From: Chromera velia
Taxonomy: Eukaryota; Sar; Chromeraceae
Length of the DNA stretch: 64,000 nucleotides
Assembly: GCA_018398765.1 (NCBI GenBank)
Contig: JAHBMJ010001106.1
Coordinates: forward strand, 23,387 to 87,386
Direction: 5' to 3'
Below are positions 11,823 through 25,352 of the stretch, one piece after another. How positions within the stretch are numbered: position 1 is the stretch's first letter; every line of letters starts with the position of its first letter. Under the pieces are notes generated by a model. The model did not search any database. It had not been told where the DNA came from and worked only from the letters and a program-made list of their open reading frames with translations. Made by a program: the position numbers and the translations under genes.

Positions 11823-12985
11823 TAGTGACCATGTTTGATTTGATTTGATTTGATTTGAGGTAGGGCTTAAGCTCAAATCAAATATCCAGTCAGGGAGGAC
11901 CTACTCTTTAAAGACCTATCAAATACGATCAAATATTGATCAATATGACTTTCAACCTCAAATATGAAGATCCCGAAAAAACTTTTGCAAGTACCGATCC
12001 GTCACGCATGCTGATTCAAATGAAAAAACCTAAATCTTGATGGTTTGCTCTCAAAAAAAAAACGTTTTGAGCTGCACTGAAATTGACGTTTCACCCCCTT
12101 TTACTTTATGCAGAGGTAAACCAATCAGCTGAACGTTTTCCCGAACAGCTGTGTTGACTTTTCTGCTACTGGAACATCTTTTATGGCCCCCTTTTTGAGC
12201 GTCTGCAAACATTTTACACCCCGTAAAGACATGTCACACAATCCGACAGGGTCGAACGGGAAGAAGGAGGCATTTGTTTTTAGAGCCGGGTACGCAAAAA
12301 AAATATGGTCCGGCACAGAGGGTAGCCGAACTTACCAACTCTAGATACTTAGCTGCCCAGAAACAGGACGGTTCCAACACCAACAGCAATAGCAAACGTG
12401 TGCGCGGTTCTCCGTCTCACCCCGTTGTCATCTCTCCGCAACCGAATAGAAGCCCAGGAGCACCCACTCTTGGAAAGCCGAAAAGCCAGAGAAAAAGCTC
12501 TCAGCAGCTCCCACCACCGATCGATTCGATTCACATTGAAGAAAGTGATCATGAAGAAGAGGAAAAGGAAGTGCCATAAAGCTGAGTGATTGTCACCTCA
12601 ATTTTGGTACGTGCTCTAACTTTATCGTATCAACAAAAAGTCATATGCAATTTCAAATCTATCAATTTTACGTTCTTAATCTCTATTAGTACTAGAGTGA
12701 GTCTCAGTGACTAGTGTATATACACTGCCACACAGGCATATTTTTTTTACGGAACTGATAAGTTATAATTTTATATATATTTTTTTAAATTTTTGAAACA
12801 CACATCAGAAATGTTCTGATAACTATTGTCATGAGAAAAATGATCAGAGTAACAGTAAGTCAGTGACTCAGTGAGGAACCCTAAGAGGTTAACCTCAAAT
12901 CTTACCTCAAATATCAAATATTTGAGGTTGAAGCTCAAATCAAATCAAATCAAATCAAATATAATCAAATCAAACATGGTCACTA
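11823..12985 (+). mobile_element. hAT element, family 2, copy 1
   Basis: The termini are perfect inverted repeats TAGTGACCATG and CATGGTCACTA. The flanking 8-bp direct repeat is TCCAAAGA (11815-11822 and 12986-12993). Arrays of the pentamer TTTGA (left) and TCAAA (right) lie just inside each end, likely transposase binding sites. An open frame at 12274-12579 encodes a basic, Ser/Pro-rich segment with an acidic tail ESDHEEEEKEVP and a stop; the same tail occurs in copy 2 at 39142-40354. Upstream of it the transposase-like part seen in copy 2 has been replaced by unrelated sequence (about 12035-12330). The 8-bp duplication and the TAGTG start fit the hAT superfamily. Non-autonomous. Confidence 0.85.
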
Positions 12986-12993
12986 TCCAAAGA

Positions 12994-15900
12994 TTCTAAA
13001 CTTACAAAATCGTCAATTATAGTGAATTTAATCTAAAAATTAAATAGCCTTTCCGCAGATGTTTGTTTCAGTGTGATTAATTCGAAGTTTGAGTCGATTT
13101 AACTATTAATTAGACATTATAATAGACGTTTAATTCGGCAGAGGCATATTAAACTTATAAATAAGGTTTTAAATATCAAAGCTTGAGTTAGCTTAAAGAT
13201 TTTGGTCTACTGTGCCACTACTAGCAGAACTTTCTTTCAAAGACTGCAATTCGATTCTTAAAAAAAAAATCTTTCTTTATAATTCCATATTTTTTAAAAA
13301 CTGATTTCAAACCTACAACTGTATGCACTGTGCAGTGATTGAAACTAGTTTTAATTAATATTCGATAGTGCTGTTAATAGCCCATCATAGCGGTGCCAGT
13401 GGCCACTGGCCATAGAGCGCTAGACCACTGGCAGGCTGGTAGTGATACCTAATAGTCTTACTCTAGTGATCTAAACATATAGCAGGAAAGCTTTAGAGCA
13501 GAACAAATCAATTAATCAATTAATCAATCAATGACGTGACATTGACGTCATTTATAACGTATGGTATTTTAAAGTAATTAAAAATATAATATAAAAATAT
13601 CAATGCTATGCTATGCTATACTATAAAGTTCACGCTTTTATATGTAAATAATTAAATCACATCTATATAGAAATCATTTTTACAATTATAATTTGATTAC
13701 TAGTGATTAGTGAATCATAATAGCAATATTAATATTGCCGCATTTGATGGTTTGTAGCCATTTACAGCCACTAGCAGTGACTCATAGTATGACTTACTCT
13801 AGTATTTATTCAAACCATAACCGCTAGACTGTCTTAGAAAAAAAAATCTTATTATGACTCTTACAATCACTAGTATAATCAAATTGTCTATTACCTTCAT
13901 GAAAGCAACTTAGTACATATATGTTTTGTTTCCTATTCAGTCTGCAAAAAAAACGCGGATCGGTCATTCTTTGGGGAGGTATTTTAATCCATTACTGATG
14001 TCACCCAACAATCTCCCGGCTGCTTCATGGGTTGTTCTGTTCAGCTCCACACTGGACAGACAGGGAGCCATTATGGTAGCCAGACACACGCTGCAGTTGA
14101 CCTCATTGAGGTAAGAACCGTCGGCCCATGCTGCACTGTATCCACTCTTTGGCCTACCCTCATCCCACTCCTCATGACACTCCTGCCAGGTCTCTTCATA
14201 CAATACTGCACCCACCCCATCAGGAAACGCACCTTCAGAAGAGGAAGAGACTATTGCAGCAGCAGCAGGATCTTCTTTATTCTTATTAGAGGCAGAGACA
14301 GAGGGCGGCAGAGAGTCTCACAAAGTTGTACCACTCATCCGTGTTTCTACTTATATTCTTCTTATTGTTATTTTTATTCATATCCTTCTCCCTATCCCCA
14401 TTCCATCCCCTCTCTTTCCCCTCCTTCTTGTCACTTGGGTATGAGGCACTGATCGTCACTGCCTACTATCAAATGAGTGACGGTCTCCCTCTCCCTTATC
14501 CTAATACTCAGCAGACCCGTCAGATACGGGATATGCTCACCAGTCGCCAAGATCTGAAGCCAGGTAAACAAACACAAGCACTCAAGATGAATCTCTTTCT
14601 CTCCCTGTCTGTGTGTGTATGTATGTTTGTAGGGGAAAAAAGGAGAGATCACAGCAAAAGAAGTGAAGGGAGACAGAATAAGAGAGAAAGAGAGAGAATT
14701 GAGTATTGTTTTTACAAGGTGAAAGCCGAAAAGCAGATTTTTTTCTCAAAACAGCAAGATTCATTGGGCGAGCAAGTTGAAATCTAGAAAATTGTAAGTT
14801 GGAAAGAGCAGTGGGCAGACAAACACATGCAAACAACAGTCAAGAACAACAAACACAAAGAAAAAGAAACACAGAGAAACTGTTGGGCAACTCCCACCTC
14901 TATGACTCTGCTGGTCTGGAATGCTGGCGATTCTGTTAGTACCGACGCATCACGGCAGGCTATAGGTGCGTTCTGCCCCCCACTTTCTATAGTGATGCGG
15001 CTCTATAGTGCAAAAAATTTAAAGGGCTCCCAAATGTGTTCTAAATGATTTTTAATATCAAACTAAACCAATTAGAATGATTTTTTGTGTTAAACCACCG
15101 ATTTTGCCGGGTAAAACACACCTACAAGGTCCCATGATGCAGAGCTGTCGCCCTTATGAGAAGGAGCTACTATATTGATTGAAGAGATTTTGTTTTGAAT
15201 TCCCTTGACACTGTTTGAAGAGAAATCCTGTAGAGAAACGGAGCCCGTGCACCTTTATACACAAGCAACACTGACTAAGATTGTCGAAAAATTGAGAGAT
15301 TGGCCAGCCTGGGACAGGGTAGTACGGAAGGCTTGTTGAGTCAAAAATGAATGGTAAGGGATTTGTGTGGGACCCTCTGGCACAGATCTCAAGACGATGA
15401 CTCTACTTACAGTTGAAAAGTCGATATTTAGCACGATGTGCAACACTTTGGTGGCTTCAAAGAATCTTCATGCACATTTTCCTGTGAACAACTATCTCAC
15501 ACTATCATACAGCTCTTTCATTGAGTTTTCAAAAGAAGAGGCAACGTGGGTGGTGTATAGCAGCAGAAGAACAGAGCATATATATAGAACCAACCTCCCT
15601 GAACCTAAGTATTACTTAAAAAAATATAATCAAGATGATCTCTATCTGCGGCATCATTTTTTAAGAAACCGTCCACGCCTGTGGTGTAGATGGTCAAGAC
15701 ACTGTCCAGATATGCGGCTTTGGCTTTCAAGACACTGTAAATGATCGGCACCTGCGCTGTGGACTTTCAAGCTTATCTAAAAATATGGCTTGAACTTTCA
15801 AGTGGTAGTTAGGTTCAGGGAGGTCATAGAACTATTAAAAGTTGAAACAAGTTTAAAACAATAGAACAGATTTATGCAAATTAAGCCTGCCTGCATGCAT

Positions 15901-17367
15901 GCGTGCATGCATGGGGTAAATTCATGCATTGCAAGGACGCTTTCATTTTTACGCGCTTTAGCTCGCGTCACCATATACAGCACAGCTAGAGTTTTGTGCA
16001 GGCTTGGCAGGCTTTGCAATGATAATTGAGGGTTTTGTCATGCATGCCACATCCCCATATATGGGAGACGGATCTAACCTAGTTTGTCGGTAAGTTCTAT
16101 CCTAAAACCACCAGCGACTAAACCAAAAGCGACTTCGATCAATTTAATACAGTTTCTTAACCGCTTTGCAATGTGTTGTAGGTATTACAGTCCATGCATA
16201 CATACATATACATATTATAGAGGTGATTCCTTTTTTTAAATTAAAAAACATTTCTAATTGTAGGTGATTCCTCACTGAATCTGACGCACTCTGTGCTACT
16301 CTGTGCGCAGTGTGCAAATAACCTAGAATTTGGGCCGGAAAGCAATCAAAATTAATTTCATTTATTTTTATATTGTTTTGAGCTTCACCTATGTTCTGTT
16401 AGATGCCCTCTCAATTCTATTTCTAGGATATGCTGTATCATATGAATCTGTATGTGTCAGATTTTTCAATTATTTTTAATACAAGGTTTAGGCATGATCA
16501 TATGTGCGCTGCCATTTCAACTCTTTGTAACTGTCCCCCAGTTATGCTTTTCGGCTCATCCTCAGGTGAATCATCAAACTTTGTCTCGAATCATGAACAT
16601 GAAGACATGATCATGTTAAGATGAAGTTCAACCTCTCTTGACAATGTACATACAATACTAGTACTAATAATAGATGGGAGGAGAAAGAAATGATTTTGAT
16701 GTCTGTGCGGGTGCAGGAAGCGTGTTTGCTTCTTTTTCTGCCTCGGCCTGCATGGTTTTGTGTATTGCATTGCGGGTTCCCTTCTTTTGTGCTTTGATTT
16801 GGTATATATGTATGAATGAATGAATAAATAAATCAATGAACGACTCGGAATGAATGAATAAATGAATGAATAAATGAATGAATGAATGAATGAATGAATG
16901 ATTAAGGTAAATAGAGCCGGCAAGCTCTTGGCCCCCAGAGTTCTGGGCCGAGAGCACAACAAATTTTAATAAAATGACCTTTGCGAACTAAAGGCGCCAA
17001 AAATTTACAGAGCATACGGAATAGTCAACAAATTAAAGCTACTTCTAGAGCCACTTTAGTCTATATAAAGGCTATCCAGGAGTGGGGCTTTCATTCTTGC
17101 TTATGGATGTTTTTTTTCAAACCCGTTGACTTAAAAAAAAAATCATCCAGGAGTCCTTTTGTAGCCCAATGACAACTCTAGCTAGAACTGTAGTAATATC
17201 ATATGGGGTTAGTGTACGTACATAGAATTTCAACCTATATCTGATGATGTTACATTGATGTACTAAGCTTTGAAGTTTGAACACGATCTTATTGTATGTT
17301 TTTTAAATAGTTTTCAAGACTGTATGGAACACTGCTGGCAACCACTGGCAACCTCAGTAGCAGGTCT
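12994..17367. other. intergenic, AT-rich, no firm gene
   Basis: Most of this is AT-rich with short repeats, e.g. (AATC)n at 13510-13530. A tetranucleotide (GAAT)n-type repeat lies at 16810-16902. Open frames at 13964-14320 (-) and 14445-14561 (+) are discussed among the rejected items. TGCATGCATG motifs cluster at 15890-15915. Confidence 0.4.
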
Positions 17368-18770
17368 AGATCTCTCCTCCCCCCACCCTGACCTAGTGCC
17401 CCGGACCCTTTTTCTTTATAAAGGCAGACCAGTGGAAGCGGTGAGTAAATATAAGTATTTTTGCAACTGGGTTTTTGAGGGCGGGGACCTTAGCAAGACA
17501 GTCGAAGCCCGCATTGAGGCGGCAGAGAAGGCTTTGGGGGCGGTGTTTGGTACTCTCTCTTCTCTGGGCTTTGTTTCTCCCTTTTCTAAAATTACTTTGT
17601 TCAAGGCCCTCTGGCTGCCAGTCGTGCTGTATGGACTGGAAACGATCCCGCTGAGAAAGACAGATGTTGCCTGCCTCGATGCATTACAGTTACGTTTTGT
17701 TTGGTGTTGTTTTGGTCTCTCTCATCACTCCTTTGTTTCACCTTCCCTTCTCTCTCTCTCTCTCTCGAGCCATTCAGTTCTCTACTTGGTAAGTTGAGTG
17801 GGGGCTTCATCCAATGCATTAAATCGATTAACCGTGCTCTACCCCGGGCAGTGTGGAATGAATGCTTGGCTGGCTTATGTGAACCCTTTGTTAAGACAGT
17901 AAAATGGCTGGCCGTTCCATTAGATTGCTCCCCCATTGCCAAGCACGGTGGGGGACAAGTTTAAAAGGAAGGGCAAGGGCAGAAGGAAAAGGGCGGCAAA
18001 AAAGATCGTAGAGGGTGCCTGGCTGTCTGACTGGTTGAAAGAAGAAACTAGAAACGTTAGAGACAGAGACGGAATTTTTCTCCACTTTGCGAATCTCTCC
18101 CCTTTCCAATCAAAGAATCCGACCAGACAGCGTTTGGCCATGCACCTTCTGAGTGAAAGGAAATGGCGCCCGAGAAGTGAAATGATAGAGTGCAGTGTTG
18201 AACCTCTGCTAAAGAGTCTGTTGCAGTCCTCCGCAGGCTTCCGTACGCTTTTCAGGGCTCTCACAGGGGGGGATATAAATAGAACCCAACCGGAACGGCT
18301 GTACGATAAATGTTTGTCCCCCTCGCATGTGATCAAAGATGAGGTTCATGTTCTGATGGAATGTAAGGACACAGAAAGGGAACGGAACAGGCTGAAAGAA
18401 CTGTACGAAATTGCGAAGCAGAAAGCATCCATTAACATAAGAATACAGATCGCACAACGCGTTGCAGGTGCAACCAGGAGGGGCACTTCTGATAATAAGA
18501 AAAAAATGAAGGATATGGTGTTGCTGTTGTGCACTATTCTGCCTAGAAGCGGTTCCAAAGCTATAGCCGACTGTCTCAAGAAGGTCCATTCTGTTGATAA
18601 GGCAAGTTGAGGCGAATCGATCCGATTGGCATGCAGGCTTCCTCACCCCCCCCCCCCCNNNNNNNNNCCCCCCCCCCCCCATGAATGTGTGCTCTGGGTT
18701 GTCTTCAAAGCCTTGCTAGTGGCTTGGGATTTGGCGTTTCTAAATCTAGGATTTAACCCTCAATCATCAT
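17368..18770 (+). mobile_element. LINE retrotransposon, copy A, 5'-truncated
   Basis: Homology with copies B (37447) and C (43296, -) starts near 17370 inside the reverse-transcriptase thumb region and runs to the 3' end. Recognisable stretches include VSKYKYF and LFKALWLPVVLYGLETIPL, then a basic region and a Cys/His motif (C-LSPSH-VIKDEVHVLME-C, about 18311-18366) like the C-terminal knuckle of LINE ORF2 proteins. The frame is broken between 17797 and 17936. The 3' end has a poly-C tract, then an (ATC)n tail at 18757-18768. There is no catalytic motif, so it is a dead 5'-truncated copy. Confidence 0.85.
18659..18667. other. assembly gap (9 N) in a poly-C run
   Basis: Nine N bases are flanked by C runs within the LINE 3' region. 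Copies B and C have an uninterrupted C or G run at the same place, so the gap probably marks a homopolymer of unresolved length, not missing genes. Confidence 0.95.
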
Positions 18771-18772
18771 CA

Positions 18773-19449
18773 TACAGATCCAATTCATCTCAAATTTAAC
18801 TAAGAAAGGGAGAACATTGACTTAACTTTATCTAAAGACAAAGTAAAAAATCGTACTAGAGATTGTACTATCATTGTAGAAGAATCTAAAGAAATGACTG
18901 GATGAATTTTTATCGTCCAAGTCTAGTCGGCACTGCATGGTCCAGCATGGATGGCACTGGCATAGCTGATAGCAAGTCTAAGCCAAACATCATGTATGAG
19001 AGGGGAAGTATGAGAGGGCAACAATAACAGTCGCATTGCACTAATTAAATAATGGATACGCGGGGATATTCTCTGCTCGATCGATTGAGATTCAAGTCGA
19101 TCACACGAAATCGCAAACGCCCCTTCTTGCATGTCTTCCGAACTTGCTGATTCACATCTGTTTCACTGAGGCGAGTGCATGCCTTGTACAAAACCTCCTT
19201 TCCAAATGCTGGCACAATGTACATTTCCTCAGCGCAAACTCCACCTGGCCCAGCCTAGTTTGCCTGCCGTAGTCCCGACAATTCAGTGACCACCCAAAGG
19301 CAGGCCCCGCAAACCCTCGATCTGTCAGCTCCATCTTCCCGTACACCTCTCACCGTCCCATAACCTCAGCAGAAGGTCGCTAGTCACTCACTCAGGCATC
19401 CAGCCAGTCCGTCAATTCGAATTCTTTGAACAGCACCCTGCAGCTCCCT
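18773..19449. other. intergenic, no gene seen
   Basis: No exon supported. This is the 3' flank of the acetyltransferase gene. Confidence 0.5.
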
Positions 19450-21447
<1,998 letters not shown>

Positions 21448-21864
21448 GACAAGGCAAAGAGGGGATCAGATCAAGTGTCTGCTGCAAACGGGATGCTTCG
21501 TCTTGCCTCCACAAGGGGTGTAGACGGGTAGATAGTTAAAGCTCGAACAGGAGACGGCCTGGGTTCTCTCGGATTTTTTTGTCTTACAGGAGGTCACTCT
21601 GATGCAAGCTTTGCCACGCTCTGTCCATGTGAACGAGCTGTTCTACCAAAGCTAGCACGAATCAACTTCTGCACTATCGAAAACAGACGACAAAGCTGTA
21701 TGGGTATCGGTTGCAAGATCTGCCTGACCTGAGTTAAGAGATGTTGAGAGCGTATGTCCTGCCTCCAGCTTGCATGCATGCATGCATGCGGCACATTGCG
21801 CCATCGCCGGCAATGCATCATGATGATGCAGAATGGGATATTATATTATGGATATATTATGGCA

Positions 21865-21950
21865 TGGCTCGCGCGCGCGGAGACGCCGTGCAACCAGCCG
21901 CAGGGCCCCGGCATGCCACGCCGCCGCGCTGGTCGGGGGAGAGGATGGAC
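21865..21950. promoter_or_regulatory. CG-rich block between divergent genes
   Basis: The block holds CGCGCGCGCGG and GCCACGCCGCCGCGC, with TGCATGCATGCATGC at about 21771-21788. It lies between the starts at 21447 (-) and 22190 (+). I infer a bidirectional promoter. Confidence 0.4.
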
Positions 21951-22189
21951 GATGATGGACGCGATCCGCGATCGATGAAGGATCGACTGAATCTAGCTTT
22001 GATGCACAGATGCTCCCTCGTGTTAGAAAACACTCAGTGGATGAAGCTCGCGTTCCAGACTGCCAGGACGAAGAGTAAAGCGCGACAAGACACATGATGT
22101 TAAATGGCATGCAGTGCAGTGACAAGTCTGTTTGAACAAACTCGACACCTCGTGGAAGGTCAAGGCCGCTGTGGATTCATCTGTTCGGA

Positions 22190-23428
22190 TTGAGAGGAAG
22201 TCGGACAGGGGCACGCAGGATTCCCTGTGGTCCTCTGACAGACCTTTCCTCTCTCTGTTGTGGTATGAGAGTTGCTGGTGGAAGGATGCGTGTTTGTTGG
22301 AACCATTTCTTCCCAAGAAAAGAGACTAAAAACTGGCGTTCTGTCTTTCTGTGCATTCCCGTCTCTGCGTCTCAGTGTTCACAGCTGCCAACAAAGAGCC
22401 CTGTGCTCTTCTGTCACCAGACAACCCCCAAGGATTACCTGCACGCAGTATTCTTTCGGAAGAGCCAACGACGTTGGTGGTCTCTTCCTTCTTTTTCGTT
22501 GTGGCGTCAGAGACCTGTATTGTGTGAGGGGGTTCGAGGAGACGGCAGAAGTCTTCTTTTAGACACCAGCGATGAAGAGAGTGAACCGAAGACCCTCCAC
22601 CCATTCGATGACGTTGAGACCATCCCACCCAGTCAGGGGGAGACGGGAGAGGGGGACCAGGAGGGACCGTCGCTCCCCCCTGAGATGGAGGTGAAATTGG
22701 ACAAGATGTTGGACTTAATTCCGACCCTTGGGTTATCTCCGAAAGTCCAAACAGTTTTGGAGTCTGTCTTGAGAGGCACCCGCCAATTTTGCACTAAGGT
22801 GTTCTTCTACATTTCAGAGCGATTCCAGAAACACGGTTTTGAGGATGCAACAACGAGGGATTTGGGGGTGACTTTGACGATGTGGAACTCTCTTTTTTGG
22901 ATAGAATACTTTTTGGTCCTGTTTGCGTGTTTCTACTTCGCCCCCACTAAGACTTTGTTGCGAAACTTGGGGGTGTATGAGAGGTTTGTGTCGATTCCAT
23001 TTGTGGCGCGACAAGGGGAAAAGTTGGTAAAGATGTCGAAACGGCTTCTTGACAAACCGTTCATGAGGGGGGCGATAAAACATGTGGGCATTCCATCGAC
23101 CGACTCCTCAAAAACGGCGCTTGTATACGCTTTTGTTGAGACCACTGTGTTTTGGAAGTTTTTGGGGTGGTTACTGGTTCCCGTGAACTACCAGTTGAGT
23201 GTGGAGTTGTTGGTCCTCGGAAGAAGATTCCGTCATGCGAACAGGGAATTAGAGTTAGGGGGAGATGGAGTGGTGGAGGCGAGGAGACGGTGTGTGGAAG
23301 ACATGGACCGAGCAGTTTTCTCTGCCGATCCGGGAAGCAGCTTCTTGGATATGTACCACCAGGCACGAGAGAGACGGAGGGCGGAGACACGACGGGAAGA
23401 TCATTTCCCTCCCCCTGTTTCGCGTTAA
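22190..23428 (+). CDS. membrane protein of unknown family
   Basis: The open frame runs 412 codons to a stop at 23428. The 3' two thirds look coding. An acidic stretch with DTSDEESE is followed by an amphipathic helix, then two hydrophobic segments (around SLFWIEYFLVLFACFYF at roughly residue 242 and VYAFVETTVFWKFLGWLLVP at roughly 313) and a charged Arg/Glu-rich C-terminus. The 5' end is doubtful. The first 60 codons have little character, and a pyrimidine-rich acceptor GCGTCTCAG at about 22376 could start the true second exon; alternative Met codons are at 22265 and 22286. The spacing of the second segment and VPVNYQL loosely recalls FAM210/DUF1279-type membrane proteins, but I cannot confirm this. 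Confidence 0.6.
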   Translation: MRGSRTGARRIPCGPLTDLSSLCCGMRVAGGRMRVCWNHFFPRKETKNWRSVFLCIPVSASQCSQLPTKSPVLFCHQTTPKDYLHAVFFRKSQRRWWSLPSFSLWRQRPVLCEGVRGDGRSLLLDTSDEESEPKTLHPFDDVETIPPSQGETGEGDQEGPSLPPEMEVKLDKMLDLIPTLGLSPKVQTVLESVLRGTRQFCTKVFFYISERFQKHGFEDATTRDLGVTLTMWNSLFWIEYFLVLFACFYFAPTKTLLRNLGVYERFVSIPFVARQGEKLVKMSKRLLDKPFMRGAIKHVGIPSTDSSKTALVYAFVETTVFWKFLGWLLVPVNYQLSVELLVLGRRFRHANRELELGGDGVVEARRRCVEDMDRAVFSADPGSSFLDMYHQARERRRAETRREDHFPPPVSR

Positions 23429-24373
23429 GTGTCTCACTTCACTTGAATCTTCATGCATTGTCAGTTTCTCAAGCAGCATTGAGCCCGGTTTGCAACAACG
23501 TTCAACTGTTATAATAGACCCTAAGCTACCCTTTTCGTTTCTGTATATAGCTCTCTCTTGCACCCTGATTTGGTCCCTAAAGAATTGCTGGCTAGTGAAA
23601 CTACTAGTAGAATCTACAATAGAATTGCTAGTGGACTTGTTATTTTAATCTGATGCCTCAATCTATAGGCTTAGGTTTTAAAAATTGGTAGTCAAATTGA
23701 TCTCGCGATCTATATGGAGTATGAAGCTACAAATTCATATCTGAATTAGCTAAAATTCCATAAAATTTGCTAAAATCCCCAGAAAACTTTGAAATCCCTT
23801 TTTCGTTTTTGAATGAGAATTCTTTAAAGTGTTTACAATCACAAAAAAGATCAATAAAAGGATACAAGTGAAAGAAGACAAAAGTATGTTGGCAGCGGCG
23901 GAGCAGATTGAGGAATGCCAGCTAAAATCTTGGTCTATAAAATCCGCTAAAAACCTATAGCTTAAATTATTGTAAAATCCTAGATACGCTATAGGCTACC
24001 TGTAGGGTAACCACTAGGGTAAAGATAAAACATCATAGACAGTCACAGAGTCACAGTCTGTTAAACTCTTTAAGAACAAAGGCATCATTCTTTCTCTCCC
24101 TTCGTGCCTCCTCTAGTGACGGATTGTATTCTGCCCCTCTAATTCAGGCTTTTGAAGAGCAGTGCGTTGGACTCCCTCCTTTTCAAAAATGCTGTGACGG
24201 ATGTCCTTCAGAGCCCCCAAAGTGTGATAAAAAGGAAGAACTTGAAAGAAGATTTTCCTTTGGCTTCTTTTCCTTCTTGACTTTTTTTGCCTGGTGCGAC
24301 ACCCCGCTGCACATAACACAAAGAGTCGCACCAGAATAAGGCAGAGCAGTTGCGTTCCACCCCCCTACCTACC
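23429..24373. other. intergenic, mostly AT-rich
   Basis: No firm gene. A Cys-rich exon-like stretch at 24150-24240 (+), with eight Cys-containing positions after an ATTCAG acceptor, might be a gene relic. Confidence 0.35.
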
Positions 24374-24381
24374 GTTCCTCA

Positions 24382-24895
24382 TGCATACATACTACGGTTA
24401 AAAGTAATAAAAGTAGGACAGTTACTAGGCAGCCACTAGGCCATCTGGTTATCAATTTTGTGCTTATGGTAGTAGTGTTCCAATGGTAGTGGTAGTAGCT
24501 AAAAACAGGCAGATTTAATCAGATTTAGCCATATTCTGAGTCAAACTTAACTTATAAAACCAATTTTAAACTAGTAAAAATCATATTTTTGGCATTCATC
24601 AAAAGTTTATTCTAGTAAAACTCAATGTTCATCATTTTATGACTGAACTCTAACTCGCTGTAACTAGTATATCATTATGTATAGCATATACTATTTGAAT
24701 ATGATTATTTCAGGGCTTTAAACTGCTAATGGGTTAAGTGATCAGGCTTTAACATGGGTCTAGCAACTGTTTTTACCCGAGTTTCCCCTTGAATTACCAT
24801 GGTAGTGGTATACGTCTTCAATCATGGTTACCAAACTGATGGTAACTCGCTACTAGCTAAAAGGGGCCGGTAGTAACTCCTAACCATACTGTGTA
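24382..24895. mobile_element. 514-bp insertion with 8-bp target duplication
   Basis: Flanked by GTTCCTCA at 24374-24381 and 24896-24903. The related copy at 29334-29588 has an uninterrupted CCTCCTCACTTTT here, so it approximates the empty site. The ends TGCATACATAC and the complement of CATACTGTGTA form only a weak inverted repeat. Probably another non-autonomous hAT-like element. Confidence 0.6.
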
Positions 24896-25010
24896 GTTCC
24901 TCACTTTTGCCTTGCTTTGTCCTGGCTTTCTTTGACTTAGCAGCCTGTTCTGACTGACCGGGACTCTCCTGATTCATCTTATCTCCACTTACCTAACTCA
25001 AAAGAAGAAA

Positions 25011-25352
25011 AGCGAACTTAACTGAAATAAAACTAACTCAACTTAGCTTACTTGCCAAGTTAATCTTACTGAGCTCGAATAAACTTCACTTAGCTTAAAC
25101 TAACTCAACTTGGCTTACTTGTCTTAACTGAATCTGACTGAGCTCGACTAAACTTCACTTAGCTTAAACTAACTCAACTTGGCTTACTTGTCTTAACTGA
25201 ATCTGACTGAACTTGACTAAACTTCACTTAGCTTAAACTAACCCAACTTGGCTTACTTGTCTTAACTGAATCTGACTGAGCTCAACTAAACTTCACTTAG
25301 CTTAAACTAACTCAACTTGGCTTACTTTCCTAACTAAATCTGACTGAGCTCT
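25011..25352. repeat. 69-bp tandem repeat, four to five units
   Basis: Units start at 25080, 25149, 25218 and 25287, each beginning TAAACTTCAC and containing CTTAGCTTAAACTAACTCAA. A degenerate unit precedes them from about 25011. The spacing is exactly 69 bp with few differences, so the expansion is recent. Confidence 0.9.

Noticed and set aside
11823-12994. Reading the family-2 hAT as a MULE with a 10-bp duplication
   Set aside because: An apparent 10-bp repeat arises by chance at one copy. Placing the ends at TAGTG and CACTA gives perfect 8-bp duplications at both copies, which fits hAT.
13964-14320. Minus-strand frame with YEETWQECHEEWDEGRPK and a stop at 13964
   Set aside because: Some codon character, but no domain, no convincing acceptor and no partner exon.
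14445-14561. Plus-strand exon-like stretch ALIVTAYYQMSDG...DLKP with a CCAGGTAAAC donor
   Set aside because: Isolated; no compatible exon on either side, and the acceptor TATGAG is weak.
24150-24240. Cys-rich segment (FQKCCDGCPSEPPKCDKK) after an ATTCAG acceptor
   Set aside because: A single short stretch beside repeats with no partner exon.
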